Shown one piece after another: positions 26,483 to 35,483 of a DNA stretch of 64,000 bases. Below the pieces are notes generated by a model, which did no database searches, was not told the DNA's origin, and saw only the letters and a list, made by a program, of their open reading frames with translations. The stretch lies in contig NZ_JAEDAO010000001.1 in the NCBI RefSeq assembly GCF_016641735.1, positions 496,001 through 560,000 on the forward strand, in the 5' to 3' direction. Position numbers and translations under genes: made by a program. The stretch comes from Ramlibacter algicola. Lineage in GTDB: Bacteria > Pseudomonadota > Gammaproteobacteria > Burkholderiales > Burkholderiaceae_C. Positions within the stretch are counted from its first letter, which is position 1, and the number at the start of each line of letters is the position of its first letter.

Positions 26483-27418
26483 ATGAGCGTCATCCCCTCC
26501 ATGGCCGACCGCGACGGCAAGATCTGGATGGACGGCGAACTGGTGGAGTGGCGCGAAGCCAAGATCCACGTCCTGACGCACACGCTGCACTACGGCTGCG
26601 GCGCCTTCGAGGGCGTCCGTGCGTACAACACGGCCAACGGCACCGCGATCTTCCGCCTGCAGGAACACACCGACCGCCTGTTCAACAGCGCCAAGATCCT
26701 GCGCATGCAGATCCCGTTCGGCAAGGAACAGGTCAACGAGGCGCAGAAGCAGGTCGTGCGCGCCAACAACCTGGAAAGCTGCTACCTGCGCCCGCTGACC
26801 TGGATCGGCTCGCAGAAGCTGGGCGTCAGCCCCAAGGGCAACAGGATCCACCTGATGGTCGCCGCCTGGCCGTGGGGCGCGTACCTGGGCGAAGAGGGCA
26901 TGCAGCGCGGCATCCGCGTCAAGACCTCCAGCTACACCCGCCACCACGTCAACATCACGATGACGCAGGCCAAGGCGGTCAGCAACTACAGCAACTCCAT
27001 CCTCGCCAACATGGAAGCGGTGGACGACGGCTACGACGAAGCGCTGCTGCTGGACAGCACCGGCTTCGTCAGCGAAGGCGCGGGCGAGAACATCTTCGTC
27101 GTCAAGGACGGCGTGATCTACACGCCCGACCTGTCGGCCGGTGCGCTGAACGGCATCACGCGCAACACGGTGTTCCACATCGCCAAGGACCTGGGCATCG
27201 AGATCGTGCAGAAGCGCATCACGCGCGACGAGGTCTACATCGCCGACGAAGCGTTCTTCACCGGCACCGCCGCCGAAGTCACGCCGATCCGTGAACTCGA
27301 CCGCGTGCAGCTGGGCATCGGCTCGCGCGGCCCGGTGACCGAGAAGATCCAGGCGGCCTTCTTCGACATCGTGAATGGCCGCAATCCCAAGTACGCCCAC
27401 TGGCTCACGAAAGTCTGA
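26483..27418 (+). CDS. ilvE: Branched-chain amino acid aminotransferase
   Basis: A 311-residue class IV PLP aminotransferase. The Schiff-base Lys164 lies in TMTQAKAVSNYSNS; HYGCGAFEGVRAY and the phosphate-binding GFVSEGAGENIF and GITRNTV are in place. It makes Leu, Ile and Val from their 2-oxo acids. The ATG at 26483 has AAGGAACACCGC upstream. Two bases separate it from the zinc-finger gene, a pairing that suggests one transcript. Confidence 0.95.
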   Translation: MSVIPSMADRDGKIWMDGELVEWREAKIHVLTHTLHYGCGAFEGVRAYNTANGTAIFRLQEHTDRLFNSAKILRMQIPFGKEQVNEAQKQVVRANNLESCYLRPLTWIGSQKLGVSPKGNRIHLMVAAWPWGAYLGEEGMQRGIRVKTSSYTRHHVNITMTQAKAVSNYSNSILANMEAVDDGYDEALLLDSTGFVSEGAGENIFVVKDGVIYTPDLSAGALNGITRNTVFHIAKDLGIEIVQKRITRDEVYIADEAFFTGTAAEVTPIRELDRVQLGIGSRGPVTEKIQAAFFDIVNGRNPKYAHWLTKV

Positions 27419-27420
27419 CG

Positions 27421-27645
27421 ATGGACGCACCCAAGATGAAGGACGCCCCGGTCGAGATCGGCGCCAAGGACCTGAATGGCAACGGCGGCATCTTCTGCCC
27501 GAGCCCCATGGCCGGCATGAAGATCTGGAATTCGCACCCGCGCGTGTTCCTGGACATCGCGCACGGCGGCGGCGCCGCCAAGTGCCCGTACTGCGGCACG
27601 GTGTACCAGTTGCGTGCGGGTGAGCACGTGGGCGGCGGCCACTGA
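27421..27645 (+). CDS. CHCC-type zinc-finger protein
   Basis: A 74-residue protein. Cys26, His39, Cys55 and Cys58 (FCPSP, SHPRVFLDI, KCPYCGTVY) form the CHCC zinc site of the family related to the NDUFS6 accessory subunit of complex I. The role in bacteria is unknown. It starts two bases after ilvE and ends just before a palindromic repeat. Confidence 0.85.
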   Translation: MDAPKMKDAPVEIGAKDLNGNGGIFCPSPMAGMKIWNSHPRVFLDIAHGGGAAKCPYCGTVYQLRAGEHVGGGH

Positions 27646-27653
27646 ACCACGCG

Positions 27654-27725
27654 TTGTCATGCCGGGCCTGCCCCGGCATCCATGCCGATCCAGGCATGGA
27701 TTGCGGGTCAAGCCCGCAATGACAA
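27654..27725. repeat. Palindromic repeat (copy 4, second sequence type)
   Basis: Bounded by TTGTCAT and its inverse ATGACAA, it holds three hairpins: GCCGGGCCTGCCCCGGC, CCATGCCGATCCAGGCATGG and TTGCGGGTCAAGCCCGCAA. The last also occurs in copy 5 at 39191. It sits between co-oriented genes and may act as a terminator after ilvE and the zinc-finger gene. Confidence 0.8.
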
Positions 27726-27734
27726 ACTCCACCC

Positions 27735-28745
27735 ATGACCCGCTCCCTCGTCATCGCCCCGCAATGGATCGGCGATGCGGTGATGACCGAGCCGCTGCTG
27801 CGCCGGTTGCGGCACCGCGGCGAGGACCTCACCGTCGGCGCGGTGCCGTGGGTCGCGCCGGTCTACCGCGCGATGCCGGAAGTGGGCCGCGTGATCGAGT
27901 TTCCGTTCCAGCATGGCGGCCTGCAGTTCGGTGCGCGGCGGCGACTCGCCCGTGATCTCGAAGGCCACTTCGACGCCGCGTACGTGCTGCCCAACTCGCT
28001 CAAGAGCGCGTTGCTGCCGTTCCTGGCCAGCATCCCCAAGCGCATCGGCTACCTCGGTGAAGCGCGCGTCGGGTTGCTGACGCACCGCCTGAAGAACCCC
28101 GCGAACAAGCCGCCGATGGTGGCGTTCTATTCGGCGCTGTCGGGCGATCGCGACGGCCTCGAGCAGGACCGGCCGCGGCTGCACGTGCCGCGCGTCGAAG
28201 TGGAAGCGGCGCTGCAGGCGCACGGCCTGCAGGAGCGCGGCTACGTCGTGTTCGCGCCCGGCGCCGAATTCGGGCCCTCCAAGCGCTGGCCCGACAAGCA
28301 CTACGCGGCGCTGGCCGCCTCGCTCGACGTGCCGATCGTGCTGCTCGGATCGGGCAAGGACCGCGAGGTCGCCGACCGGATCGTGCAGGGCGCGCCGTCC
28401 GCGCGCTGCTTGAATCTCGCCGGGCAGACCAAGCTGGAACAGGCGTTCGCGCTGATCGCCGGCGCCCAAGCGATGGCCAGCAACGACTCGGGGCTGATGC
28501 ACGTGGCGGCGGCCCTGGCGGTCCCGCAAGTCGCGCTGTTCGGCTCGTCGAGCCCGCTGCACACGCCGCCACTGAACGATCGCGCGCAGGTCGTGTGGCT
28601 GAAGGACGACCCCACGTACCAGCCGCCGCTGGACTGCGCGCCGTGCTTCCAGCGCGAGTGCCCGCTGGGGCATCACCGCTGCCTGGAAGACGTGGCGCCG
28701 CAACGCGTCGCGCAGCTGCTGCGTCAGTCGGCCAGCAGCGCCTGA
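27735..28745 (+). CDS. waaF: ADP-heptose:LPS heptosyltransferase II
   Basis: A 336-residue family 9 glycosyltransferase. The N-terminus LVIAPQWIGDAVMTEPLLRRL and the C-terminal nucleotide-binding stretch MASNDSGLMHVAAALAVPQV with ALFGSSSPLHTPPL are diagnostic, as is FAPGAEFGPSKRWP. It adds the second heptose to the lipopolysaccharide inner core at the cytoplasmic face. Its last 22 bases overlap the convergent LysR gene. Confidence 0.93.
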   Translation: MTRSLVIAPQWIGDAVMTEPLLRRLRHRGEDLTVGAVPWVAPVYRAMPEVGRVIEFPFQHGGLQFGARRRLARDLEGHFDAAYVLPNSLKSALLPFLASIPKRIGYLGEARVGLLTHRLKNPANKPPMVAFYSALSGDRDGLEQDRPRLHVPRVEVEAALQAHGLQERGYVVFAPGAEFGPSKRWPDKHYAALAASLDVPIVLLGSGKDREVADRIVQGAPSARCLNLAGQTKLEQAFALIAGAQAMASNDSGLMHVAAALAVPQVALFGSSSPLHTPPLNDRAQVVWLKDDPTYQPPLDCAPCFQRECPLGHHRCLEDVAPQRVAQLLRQSASSA

Positions 28746-29584
28746 AGCTGCGCCAGCGCCGACGACGGCGTGCCGTGCCACACCAGGTGCGTGTGGTTGC
28801 GCCGCACGCGCGCCGGCAACTCGTGCTGGCGCACGTCGTGCGTCGCGCGCAGCGCGGTGAGCAGCGAACGCGGCACGATGGCGAAGCCGGTGCCCGCGGC
28901 GACGCACGCGATCATGGCCTGGTACGACGCGAATTCCATCGTGCGCGCCGGCATCACGGCGGCCGTGCCCAGCCACTCCTCGACCCGCTTGCGGTACGAG
29001 CAGCCGCTGGCGAACGCGATCAGCGTCAAGCCCGCCAGGTCCGCGGCGCGCCGCACGCTGGTCACGTCCTTCGCGGTGATCAGCACCAGTTCCTCCTCGA
29101 ACACCTTCATCGCCTGCAAGCCGGGCGCGGTGAACGGTTCGGAGACGAACGCGGCCTCCAGTTCGAAGTTGTTCACGCGCTGGATCAGTGCCGCGGTGGT
29201 GCCCGTCGCCAGTTCGACGACGACGCCGGGATGCTGCCGGTGGTAGCGCGAGAGGATCGGCGGCAGCCGGCTGCCGGCGGTGCTCTCCAGCGACCCGATG
29301 CGCAACGCGCCCATCGGCCCGCCTTCCTTGAGGCGGCTCTCGGCTTCGTCGGCCAGGCTGAACAGGCGCTGCGTGTACGACAGCAGCAGTTCGCCTTCAG
29401 GGGACAACACGATGCTGCGGCCCTGGCGCCGGAACAGCGTCGTGCCCAGCCGCTGCTCCAGCTGCTTGATGCGCGTGGTGACGTTGGACTGCACGCGGTT
29501 GAGCTTCCCGGCGGCGCGGATGATGCCGCCTTCCTGCACCACGGTACGGAAGATCTCCAGCGAGTCGAGGTCGAGGGTTCTCAT
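28724..29584 (-). CDS. LysR family transcriptional regulator
   Basis: A 286-residue protein. The winged helix (DLDSLEIFRTVVQEGGIIRAA to LGTTLFRRQGRSIVLSPEG) occupies residues 5-65 and the periplasmic-binding-like effector domain follows (GALRIGSLESTAGSRLP). It is divergent from the YbfB-like transporter across about 75 bases, so it probably controls that gene and the following AhpD-like one. The effector is unknown. The ATG at 29584 gives the family start. Confidence 0.9.
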   Translation of the reverse strand: MRTLDLDSLEIFRTVVQEGGIIRAAGKLNRVQSNVTTRIKQLEQRLGTTLFRRQGRSIVLSPEGELLLSYTQRLFSLADEAESRLKEGGPMGALRIGSLESTAGSRLPPILSRYHRQHPGVVVELATGTTAALIQRVNNFELEAAFVSEPFTAPGLQAMKVFEEELVLITAKDVTSVRRAADLAGLTLIAFASGCSYRKRVEEWLGTAAVMPARTMEFASYQAMIACVAAGTGFAIVPRSLLTALRATHDVRQHELPARVRRNHTHLVWHGTPSSALAQLQALLAD

Positions 29585-29659
29585 GGGAAGAACGATCCTT
29601 CTCGAAAATTCATTTGTGCATCGGGGCCATTCTGGGCTGCAATGGAGGCCATGACAACC

Positions 29660-30859
29660 ATGGACGCCGCGCGCCGGGATCCGCCGACCTGGGCTCTCGG
29701 GCTTGCCGGCCTGCTGTCGCTCGCGGTCGCGATGGGCATCGGCCGCTTCGCGTTCACGCCCATGCTGCCGCTCATGCTGCAGGAGGGACAGGTGGACGTC
29801 GCCGCCGGCGGCTGGATCGCGGCAGCGAACTACGCGGGCTACCTGCTGGGTGCGCTCTCGGCGGCGCGCACTGGCTGGGCCGGCACGCGGCTCGCGGCCA
29901 TCGCGCTGGCGCTGACGGTGCTGCTCACCGGTGCGATGGCGATCCCGGGTCCGGTCGCGTGGTGGGCGCTGCTGCGCTTCCTCGGCGGTGCCGCCAGCGC
30001 CTGGGCGTTCGTCGGCACCAGCGTGTGGTGCCTGACCGCGCTGGCGCAGCGCGCCGACACCACGTGGTCGAGCGCGCTGTACGCGGGCGTGGGCACCGGC
30101 ATCGCACTTGCCGGCCTGCAGTGCCTCGTGGGCGGCGCGGCAGGCTGGAGCGCCGGAGCGCTGTGGCTGCAACTCGCCGCGCTCGCCGGCGTGCTGCTGC
30201 TGCCCGTCCTGCTGGTGCTGCGCCGCGTGCGCACGCCGACGGCACCGCCGCGCGCGGCGGCAGCCACGCAAGCGGCTGCAAAGGTCGACGGCGGCTGGGG
30301 TCTCGTCACGTGCTACGCGGTGTTCGGTTTCGGCTACATCCTGCCGGCGACGTTCCTGCCGGTGATGGCGCGCTCGGTGGTGCAGGATCCGCGGCTGTTC
30401 GGGCTCGCGTGGCCGGTGTTCGGCATCACCGCTGCGATCTCCACCATCGTTGCCGCGCGCGTGCTGCGCCGCGTGTCCCGGCTGCAGGTGTGGGCTGTCT
30501 CGCACGCGCTCATGGGCGTCGGCGTGCTTCTGCCCAGCGTGTGGCTGAGCGGCTGGAGCATCGGCCTGTCGGCGCTGCTGGTGGGCGGCACCTTCATGGT
30601 CGCGACGCTCGCGGGCGTGCAGGAAATGCGCGCCCGTGCGGCGCACGATGCGCCACGCATGCTCGCGCGCATGACGTCGGGCTTTGCCACCGGCCAGATC
30701 GTCGGCCCCTTGCTGTCGACCGCGCTGCTGCACGTCACGCCCGACCATGGCCTCGACCTCGCGCTGCAGGCCGGTGCGGCGAGTCTCTTCCTCACGGCCG
30801 CCTGGCTCTGGCGCGCCGTATCCCTGTCCCGATTCCCGGAGGTTTCCCATGTCCGCTGA
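29660..30859 (+). CDS. YbfB/YjiJ family MFS transporter
   Basis: About 399 residues with twelve hydrophobic segments. The opening LGLAGLLSLAVAMGIGRFAFTPMLPLMLQEG is the hallmark of the YbfB/YjiJ group. Three in-frame ATGs (29642, 29651, 29660) are possible; I chose 29660 because GGAGG lies 11 bases before it but only two before 29651. The substrate is unknown. It overlaps the next gene by 11 bases and faces the divergent LysR gene. Confidence 0.88.
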   Translation: MDAARRDPPTWALGLAGLLSLAVAMGIGRFAFTPMLPLMLQEGQVDVAAGGWIAAANYAGYLLGALSAARTGWAGTRLAAIALALTVLLTGAMAIPGPVAWWALLRFLGGAASAWAFVGTSVWCLTALAQRADTTWSSALYAGVGTGIALAGLQCLVGGAAGWSAGALWLQLAALAGVLLLPVLLVLRRVRTPTAPPRAAAATQAAAKVDGGWGLVTCYAVFGFGYILPATFLPVMARSVVQDPRLFGLAWPVFGITAAISTIVAARVLRRVSRLQVWAVSHALMGVGVLLPSVWLSGWSIGLSALLVGGTFMVATLAGVQEMRARAAHDAPRMLARMTSGFATGQIVGPLLSTALLHVTPDHGLDLALQAGAASLFLTAAWLWRAVSLSRFPEVSHVR

Positions 30860-31460
30860 CACCGATCCCGCGCTGCGCCAGGGCGGCACGACGCCGTGGC
30901 GCGAGCGCCTGCCGCTCCCCGCGCGCGAGCAGATGACCGACGAGCAGCGCGCCGCGGCACAAGCCTTGATCGACGGCCCGCGCAAGGGCGTGTTCGGGCC
31001 GTTCCTGCCCTTGCTGCGTGCGCCGCAGTTGCTCGATCGCGTCGCCGCGCTGGGCGAGACCCTGCGCTTCAAGGGCAGCCTCGAGGCACGCATCCGGGAA
31101 CTGGCGATCTGCGCTGCGTCGCGTCACGTCGGCAACCAGTTCGAATGGCACATGCACGCCCCGCTCGCGATCCAGGCCGGTGTGAGTGCCGCGGCGATCG
31201 ACCTGCTGCGCCAGGGCGCGCGGCCGCAGCCGCTGGCGACCGACGAAGCCACCGCCTACGACGCGTGCCACGAGCTGCTGCACACGAACGGGCTCAGCGA
31301 CCCGACGTACCAGCGCGCGGTCGAGCAGTTCGGCGAACCCGCGGTGGTCGAACTCGTGACGCTGGTCGGCTACTTCGTGATGGTGTCGTGGCTGATGAAC
31401 GTCGCGCACACGCCGGCGCAGAGGAGCGCGGGCGCGCCGCTGCCGTCCTGGCCGGCCTAG
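30849..31460 (+). CDS. Carboxymuconolactone decarboxylase (AhpD-like) family protein
   Basis: A 203-residue all-helical protein. The CMD core is RFKGSLEARIRELAICAASRHVGNQFEWHMHAPLA, here without the CxxC of true AhpD, so peroxidase activity is not expected. Its start overlaps the transporter gene by 11 bases, implying coupled translation. Function is unknown. Its partner transporter and the LysR regulator suggest breakdown of a small organic acid or lactone (inference). A second family member is encoded at 41809. Confidence 0.85.
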   Translation: MSADTDPALRQGGTTPWRERLPLPAREQMTDEQRAAAQALIDGPRKGVFGPFLPLLRAPQLLDRVAALGETLRFKGSLEARIRELAICAASRHVGNQFEWHMHAPLAIQAGVSAAAIDLLRQGARPQPLATDEATAYDACHELLHTNGLSDPTYQRAVEQFGEPAVVELVTLVGYFVMVSWLMNVAHTPAQRSAGAPLPSWPA

Positions 31461-31478
31461 CTGCGGCATGATCGCGGC

Positions 31479-32210
31479 ATGCTGCGTGCCGCGATCCTCG
31501 TCTCCCTTCTTGCCGCCACCGGCGCGTCAGCGACGGAAGATCCCAGCGGCCGCGCCGACGAGCGCCCGTGGAAGCTCACCACCGGCGTGTACACGCTGTC
31601 GGGCGGCGGCGAGCCGAACGCGCGAGCGCTCGACCTGAACCTGCGCCGGTCGGGCGACTTCGGCAACGCGTGGATCGGCTGGTACGGGGAGGACCACGGC
31701 GGGCTGACGCAGTGGCGCGCGGGATGGGACCGCTTCTTCGACGTCGGTCCGCTGCGCGTGCAGCCTTCGGTGCAGGTCGCCTCCGGTGGCTTTCGCGGCG
31801 GCAGCCTGTATGCCGAAGCGGGTGACACCTGGTTCGTCGGCGCGGGCGCCGGGCGCACCAACCTGCGGCCCTACGTGAACCTGAACTTCGACCCGAACGA
31901 CATGGTGATGCTGGCCGCCGGCCATCGCACCGACGGCCAGCAGGTGCAGGTCATCCTCGTGGCGGACAACCGCGAGCACCCGGACCAGCGCCACTTGCAC
32001 CTGAACTGGAAGGTCGATCGCGGCGACGGCGAAAAGCTCACCTTCGACGTGCTCGCCAAGCGCGGCGACGTCGATGGCGAGCGCATCCGTCGCCTGGGCG
32101 CATCCGTCACCTACGACTGGCCGCGCTGGTCCCTGCGCGCGGCCTGGGACCCGAAGGTGAACTTCACCGCCCAGGACATGCTGCGGCTGTCGGTCGCGGC
32201 GCGCTGGTGA
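31479..32210 (+). CDS. Exported beta-rich protein of unknown function
   Basis: A 243-residue protein with a signal peptide (MLRAAILVSLLAATGASATE). The rest consists of alternating strands with many Trp, Tyr and Arg residues (NAWIGWYGEDHGGLTQWRAG; YVNLNFDPNDMVMLAAGHRT) and ends MLRLSVAARW, a C-terminal aromatic as in outer-membrane barrels. It looks like an outer-membrane or periplasmic protein; I do not recognise a named family. Confidence 0.75.
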   Translation: MLRAAILVSLLAATGASATEDPSGRADERPWKLTTGVYTLSGGGEPNARALDLNLRRSGDFGNAWIGWYGEDHGGLTQWRAGWDRFFDVGPLRVQPSVQVASGGFRGGSLYAEAGDTWFVGAGAGRTNLRPYVNLNFDPNDMVMLAAGHRTDGQQVQVILVADNREHPDQRHLHLNWKVDRGDGEKLTFDVLAKRGDVDGERIRRLGASVTYDWPRWSLRAAWDPKVNFTAQDMLRLSVAARW

Positions 32211-32313
32211 ACGCCGGCCGCGTGGTCCTGCTGCATGGCCCTGGAGGCCGAGCCGCTGGCTGAAGCCGCAGCGGTGACGCCGGGCCTGAAGGAGCGGATC
32301 GCCGCGGAGGGTG

Positions 32314-32604
32314 TCAGAACTGCGGCAGGTGCGCCATGCGCTCGCGCAGCGGCGTGCCGTGCTCGTCCGCCGCGGCTTCGATGCCCTGCGTGCAGGCTTT
32401 CAACTTGAAGAACCGGCCGATGGGACCCGGGACGTACACGCGGACCTCGTGCTCGCGGCACGTGTCCGCGGCGTGCACCACCTGCACGTCCTTCGGCTCG
32501 GACTTGGTGATCACGTCGCCGTCGTCGGCGTCCACCTCGCGCCAGCGCACGTGCGAGATGTTGCCGTCGGGCGACCAGCGCACCGCTTCGATGACGTAGT
32601 ACAT
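32314..32604 (-). CDS. Small protein resembling DUF3892
   Basis: A 96-residue protein. The start YYVIEAVRWSPDGNISHVRW resembles DUF3892 proteins (a YxI..V....G.I..V pattern). A second half holds CREHEVRVYVPGP and RFFKLKACTQGIEAA. Function is unknown. The ATG at 32604 lacks a strong ribosome site, and the long open frame upstream is antisense of other genes. Confidence 0.6.
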   Translation of the reverse strand: MYYVIEAVRWSPDGNISHVRWREVDADDGDVITKSEPKDVQVVHAADTCREHEVRVYVPGPIGRFFKLKACTQGIEAAADEHGTPLRERMAHLPQF

Positions 32605-32806
32605 CGCTGCAGCGTGGCACGGTGGCCATGCGGCGGTCCTCGGCGCTGCACCGACCTGACTGTCAGCCGATGGCGGCAGCTGCCCGGCCGTGGCTCGTCG
32701 CGAGACTCGCGCGGCATGTCCTACGCCTGCGGCGCGCAGCGCCCGACAGACGCATCGGGCCGCGAGCCGGAAGCTGCGCGGTCCTCCACTCGACCAGCGA
32801 TGCAGC

Positions 32807-32965
32807 ATGAGCAAGAAGTCCCGCTCCAACGACAACAGCAAGCGCCAGCAGCCCAAGCAGCAGCAGCGTGCCGAAGCAGCGCGGCAGGCGACTGGCAACA
32901 AGCAGCCGAACGGCAAGCGCGAGATGAGCGAGTCGCAGCGCGCCAGCCGCGCCACCAAGGAGTAG
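32807..32965 (+). CDS. Small, highly charged Gln/Lys-rich protein
   Basis: A 52-residue protein made almost wholly of polar residues (KRQQPKQQQRAEAARQATG, then KREMSESQRASRATKE). It has no hydrophobic core and is probably disordered. Such short basic proteins occur in Burkholderiales without known role. There is no strong ribosome site, so expression is uncertain. Confidence 0.5.
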   Translation: MSKKSRSNDNSKRQQPKQQQRAEAARQATGNKQPNGKREMSESQRASRATKE

Positions 32966-32969
32966 TGGA

Positions 32970-33488
32970 TCAGGCTGCGGCGATCGCGCGGACGGCGACG
33001 GGCGCGAGCGCGGTCACGTCCGCGATCTCCTGCGCCGTCGGCGAGCGCCGCTGCCGGAAGTACGTCCCGAACGTGCCGATCACCTCGCCGGTCAACGACT
33101 TCAGCGGGAAGCTCCAGGCGCCGCGGAAGCCGATCGCCATCGGCAGGTGACGCAGTTCGGTCCACTTCTCGTCGGCTTCGAAGTCCGGCGTCAGCACGAT
33201 CTGCCCCGTGGCGGCCGCCGCGGCGCAGGTGCCGACGTGCGGGTCCGGCTTCAGCCGGTCGATCCTGTCCAGGTAGTCGGCCGGCAGGCTCGGCGAGCAG
33301 CCGTTGCGCAGCAGGCCCTCGGCATCGAGGACCAGGATGGAAGCGACGGTGTCGCCGTCGGAGAGGGTTTCGACCGCCGCGGTCAGGGCGGCAAGCACTT
33401 GGCGCAGCGGTGCGTGATCGGCCAACAGGGCCTCGGCCCGCTGCAGCGCCCCCGCGATCACGACCGCGTGGCGGGCAGGCGTTTGCAT
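32970..33488 (-). CDS. Stand-alone GAF domain protein
   Basis: A 172-residue protein with a single GAF sensor fold. The conserved run VGTCAAAAATGQIVLTPDFEADEKW and the following GFRGAWSFPLKSLTGEVIGTFGTYFRQRR match GAF domains of signal-transduction kinases. No kinase, cyclase or DNA-binding part is attached. It ends five bases from the convergent small gene and lies just downstream of the histidine kinase gene on the same strand, 38 bases away, so it may feed that system. Confidence 0.82.
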   Translation of the reverse strand: MQTPARHAVVIAGALQRAEALLADHAPLRQVLAALTAAVETLSDGDTVASILVLDAEGLLRNGCSPSLPADYLDRIDRLKPDPHVGTCAAAAATGQIVLTPDFEADEKWTELRHLPMAIGFRGAWSFPLKSLTGEVIGTFGTYFRQRRSPTAQEIADVTALAPVAVRAIAAA

Positions 33489-33526
33489 GCTTCCAGTGTA
33501 GCCCGCGCCCTCCTGCCGAGCCAGCG

Positions 33527-34687
33527 TCAGGCGGGCAGGCGCAGCACGAAGCAGGCGCCGCCGCCGTCGCGGCCTTCGCAGTGCACGCTGCCGTGGTGGC
33601 GCTGCGCGATCGATCGCACCAGCGCCAGCCCCAGGCCGACGCCACCCTCGCGCTCGCTGGCACCCGGCAGGCGATAGAACGGCTCGAAGATGCGCTCGCG
33701 CTGCTCCGGCGGCACGCCGGGACCGCGATCGCACACGCGCACCATCGCCATGCCGGCTTCCTGGCGCAACTGCACGTCGATCGGGCCGTCGCTGTAGCGA
33801 CGCGCGTTCTCCAGCAGGTTGCGGATCGCGCGGCGCAACAGCTTGGACACGCCCCGCACCACCAGATCGCCCGACGCCTCCAGCTCCGCGTCGATGCGCG
33901 CGCATTCCTCCGCCGCCAGCCCGGTAAGGTCGACGTCTTCGAAGGTGCCGATGTCGGTCTCCTTCGCGTCGAGGCGGCTGGCGAGCAGGATTTCCTCGAT
34001 GAGTTGGTCCAGCTCACCGATGTTGCGCAGCATTTCCCGGCGCTGGCAGTCCGTCGGCGCGCCTTCCATCAGCTCCAGGCCCATGCGGATGCGCGCCAGC
34101 GGAGACCGCAGTTCGTGCGACGCGTTGGCCAGCAGCGACTTGTGGCTGCGCACCATGGACTCGACGCGCTCGGCCGCCTGGTTGAAGCGGCGCGCGAGCA
34201 CGGCAACTTCGTCGTTGCCGGCTTCCTCGACCCGCGCGCCAAGGTCGCCCTGGCCCCAGCGCTCGACGCCGCGGCGTACCAGCTCCAGCCGCTGCGTGAG
34301 GCGGCGGATGATGGGGTAGGTGGCGATCGCGACCGCGAAGCCGACGATGGCCAGCATCAGCAGCCACGGCGTGCTGCCGCGGCCCCACGGCCCGCGCATC
34401 GGCGGCGGCGCCTCGCCCGGCGCGCGCGGGCGCGGCGGCAATTGCACGGTGACCACGCGGCCGTCGTTCATGGCGACCTGGAACTCCACGCCCTGGCCCG
34501 GCACGCGCACCGGGCTGGTCCGAGCCTGGCCCAGCACCTCGCCGTCGCCGCCGCGGATGATCACGTCGCGCGGCTGCGGCCGCTGGTCCTCCGCCATCTG
34601 GTGCAACAGCCAGCCGGCCGCCAGCGTCAGCACGGCGACCGATACCAGGACCGCGGACCAGATGCGGATGTACAGCGGGATCCTCAC
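33527..34687 (-). CDS. Sensor histidine kinase (EnvZ/RstB-like)
   Basis: A 386-residue inner-membrane kinase. Two membrane segments (about 8-28 and 108-126) frame a short periplasmic part of about 80 residues rich in Pro and Arg; HAMP follows (RRLTQRLELVRRGVERWGQG), then the phospho-acceptor His191 in NASHELRSPLARIRMG and the ATPase with N-box RRAIRNLLENARRY, CDRGPGVPPE and GGVGLGLALVRSIA. One base separates it from the response regulator gene. The signal is unknown. Confidence 0.92.
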   Translation of the reverse strand: MRIPLYIRIWSAVLVSVAVLTLAAGWLLHQMAEDQRPQPRDVIIRGGDGEVLGQARTSPVRVPGQGVEFQVAMNDGRVVTVQLPPRPRAPGEAPPPMRGPWGRGSTPWLLMLAIVGFAVAIATYPIIRRLTQRLELVRRGVERWGQGDLGARVEEAGNDEVAVLARRFNQAAERVESMVRSHKSLLANASHELRSPLARIRMGLELMEGAPTDCQRREMLRNIGELDQLIEEILLASRLDAKETDIGTFEDVDLTGLAAEECARIDAELEASGDLVVRGVSKLLRRAIRNLLENARRYSDGPIDVQLRQEAGMAMVRVCDRGPGVPPEQRERIFEPFYRLPGASEREGGVGLGLALVRSIAQRHHGSVHCEGRDGGGACFVLRLPA

Positions 34688-34688
34688 G

Positions 34689-35408
34689 TCAATCCTGCTG
34701 TTTCGCGAACACGTAGCCGACGCCTCGGACGGTGAGGATGCGCTTGGGGTTCTTCACGTCGGCTTCGATCGCGGCGCGGATGCGGCCCATGTGCACGTCG
34801 ATCGAGCGGTCGAACGCTTCCAGCTCGCGGCCGCGAACCGCTTCCATGATCTGGTCGCGCGTGAGCACGCGGCCGGAGCGCTCGGCCAGCGCGACCAGCA
34901 GGTCGAACTGGTAGGCGGTGAGCTCGCGCGGCTCGCCGCCGACGCTGACGGTGCGCGCGTCGCGGTCGATCTCGAGCGAGCCGAACCGCATGCGCTTCGC
35001 CGGCGTCGGCGCAGCAGCCCCTTCGCCCTTGCGGCGCAGCACGGCGCGGATGCGCGCCAGCAGCTCGCGCGGCTCGAAGGGCTTGGGCAGGTAGTCGTCG
35101 GCGCCGAGCTCGAGGCCGACCACGCGGTCCATCGGGTCGCCCTTGGCGGTGAGCATCAGGACCGGCACGCGGGCGACGTCGCCGTCCATCGCGCGGATGC
35201 GCCGGCACACCTCGAGGCCGTCGAGGTCCGGCAGCATCAGGTCGAGCACGACCAGGTCCGGCAGCTTGCCGTCGGCGGGTTGCTGCAAGCGGGAAAGGCC
35301 CGCGGTGGCGTCCGGCGCGTGCGTGACGCCGAACCCCGAACGCTCCAGGTATTCGCCCACCATCTGGGCCAGACGGGCATCGTCTTCGATCATCAGGAGG
35401 TGCTGCAT
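34689..35408 (-). CDS. OmpR-family response regulator
   Basis: A 239-residue regulator. The receiver has acidic residues IEDD at 7-10, the phospho-acceptor Asp56 in LVVLDLMLPD and Lys in YLPKPFEP; a winged helix covers about 140-235 (RELTAYQFDLLVALAERSGRVL; DVHMGRIRAAIE; ILTVRGVGYVF). It is partner of the kinase encoded directly downstream. The ATG at 35408 gives MQHLLMIEDD. It is divergent from the acyl-CoA ligase gene over 75 bases. Confidence 0.93.
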   Translation of the reverse strand: MQHLLMIEDDARLAQMVGEYLERSGFGVTHAPDATAGLSRLQQPADGKLPDLVVLDLMLPDLDGLEVCRRIRAMDGDVARVPVLMLTAKGDPMDRVVGLELGADDYLPKPFEPRELLARIRAVLRRKGEGAAAPTPAKRMRFGSLEIDRDARTVSVGGEPRELTAYQFDLLVALAERSGRVLTRDQIMEAVRGRELEAFDRSIDVHMGRIRAAIEADVKNPKRILTVRGVGYVFAKQQD

Positions 35409-35483
35409 GGGCGGCATCGTAGCGAGCGGCCAGCATCCTGCGTGCGCCGTGCTGCCGCTTGTCCCACGGGTAAAGTTAGGTAA

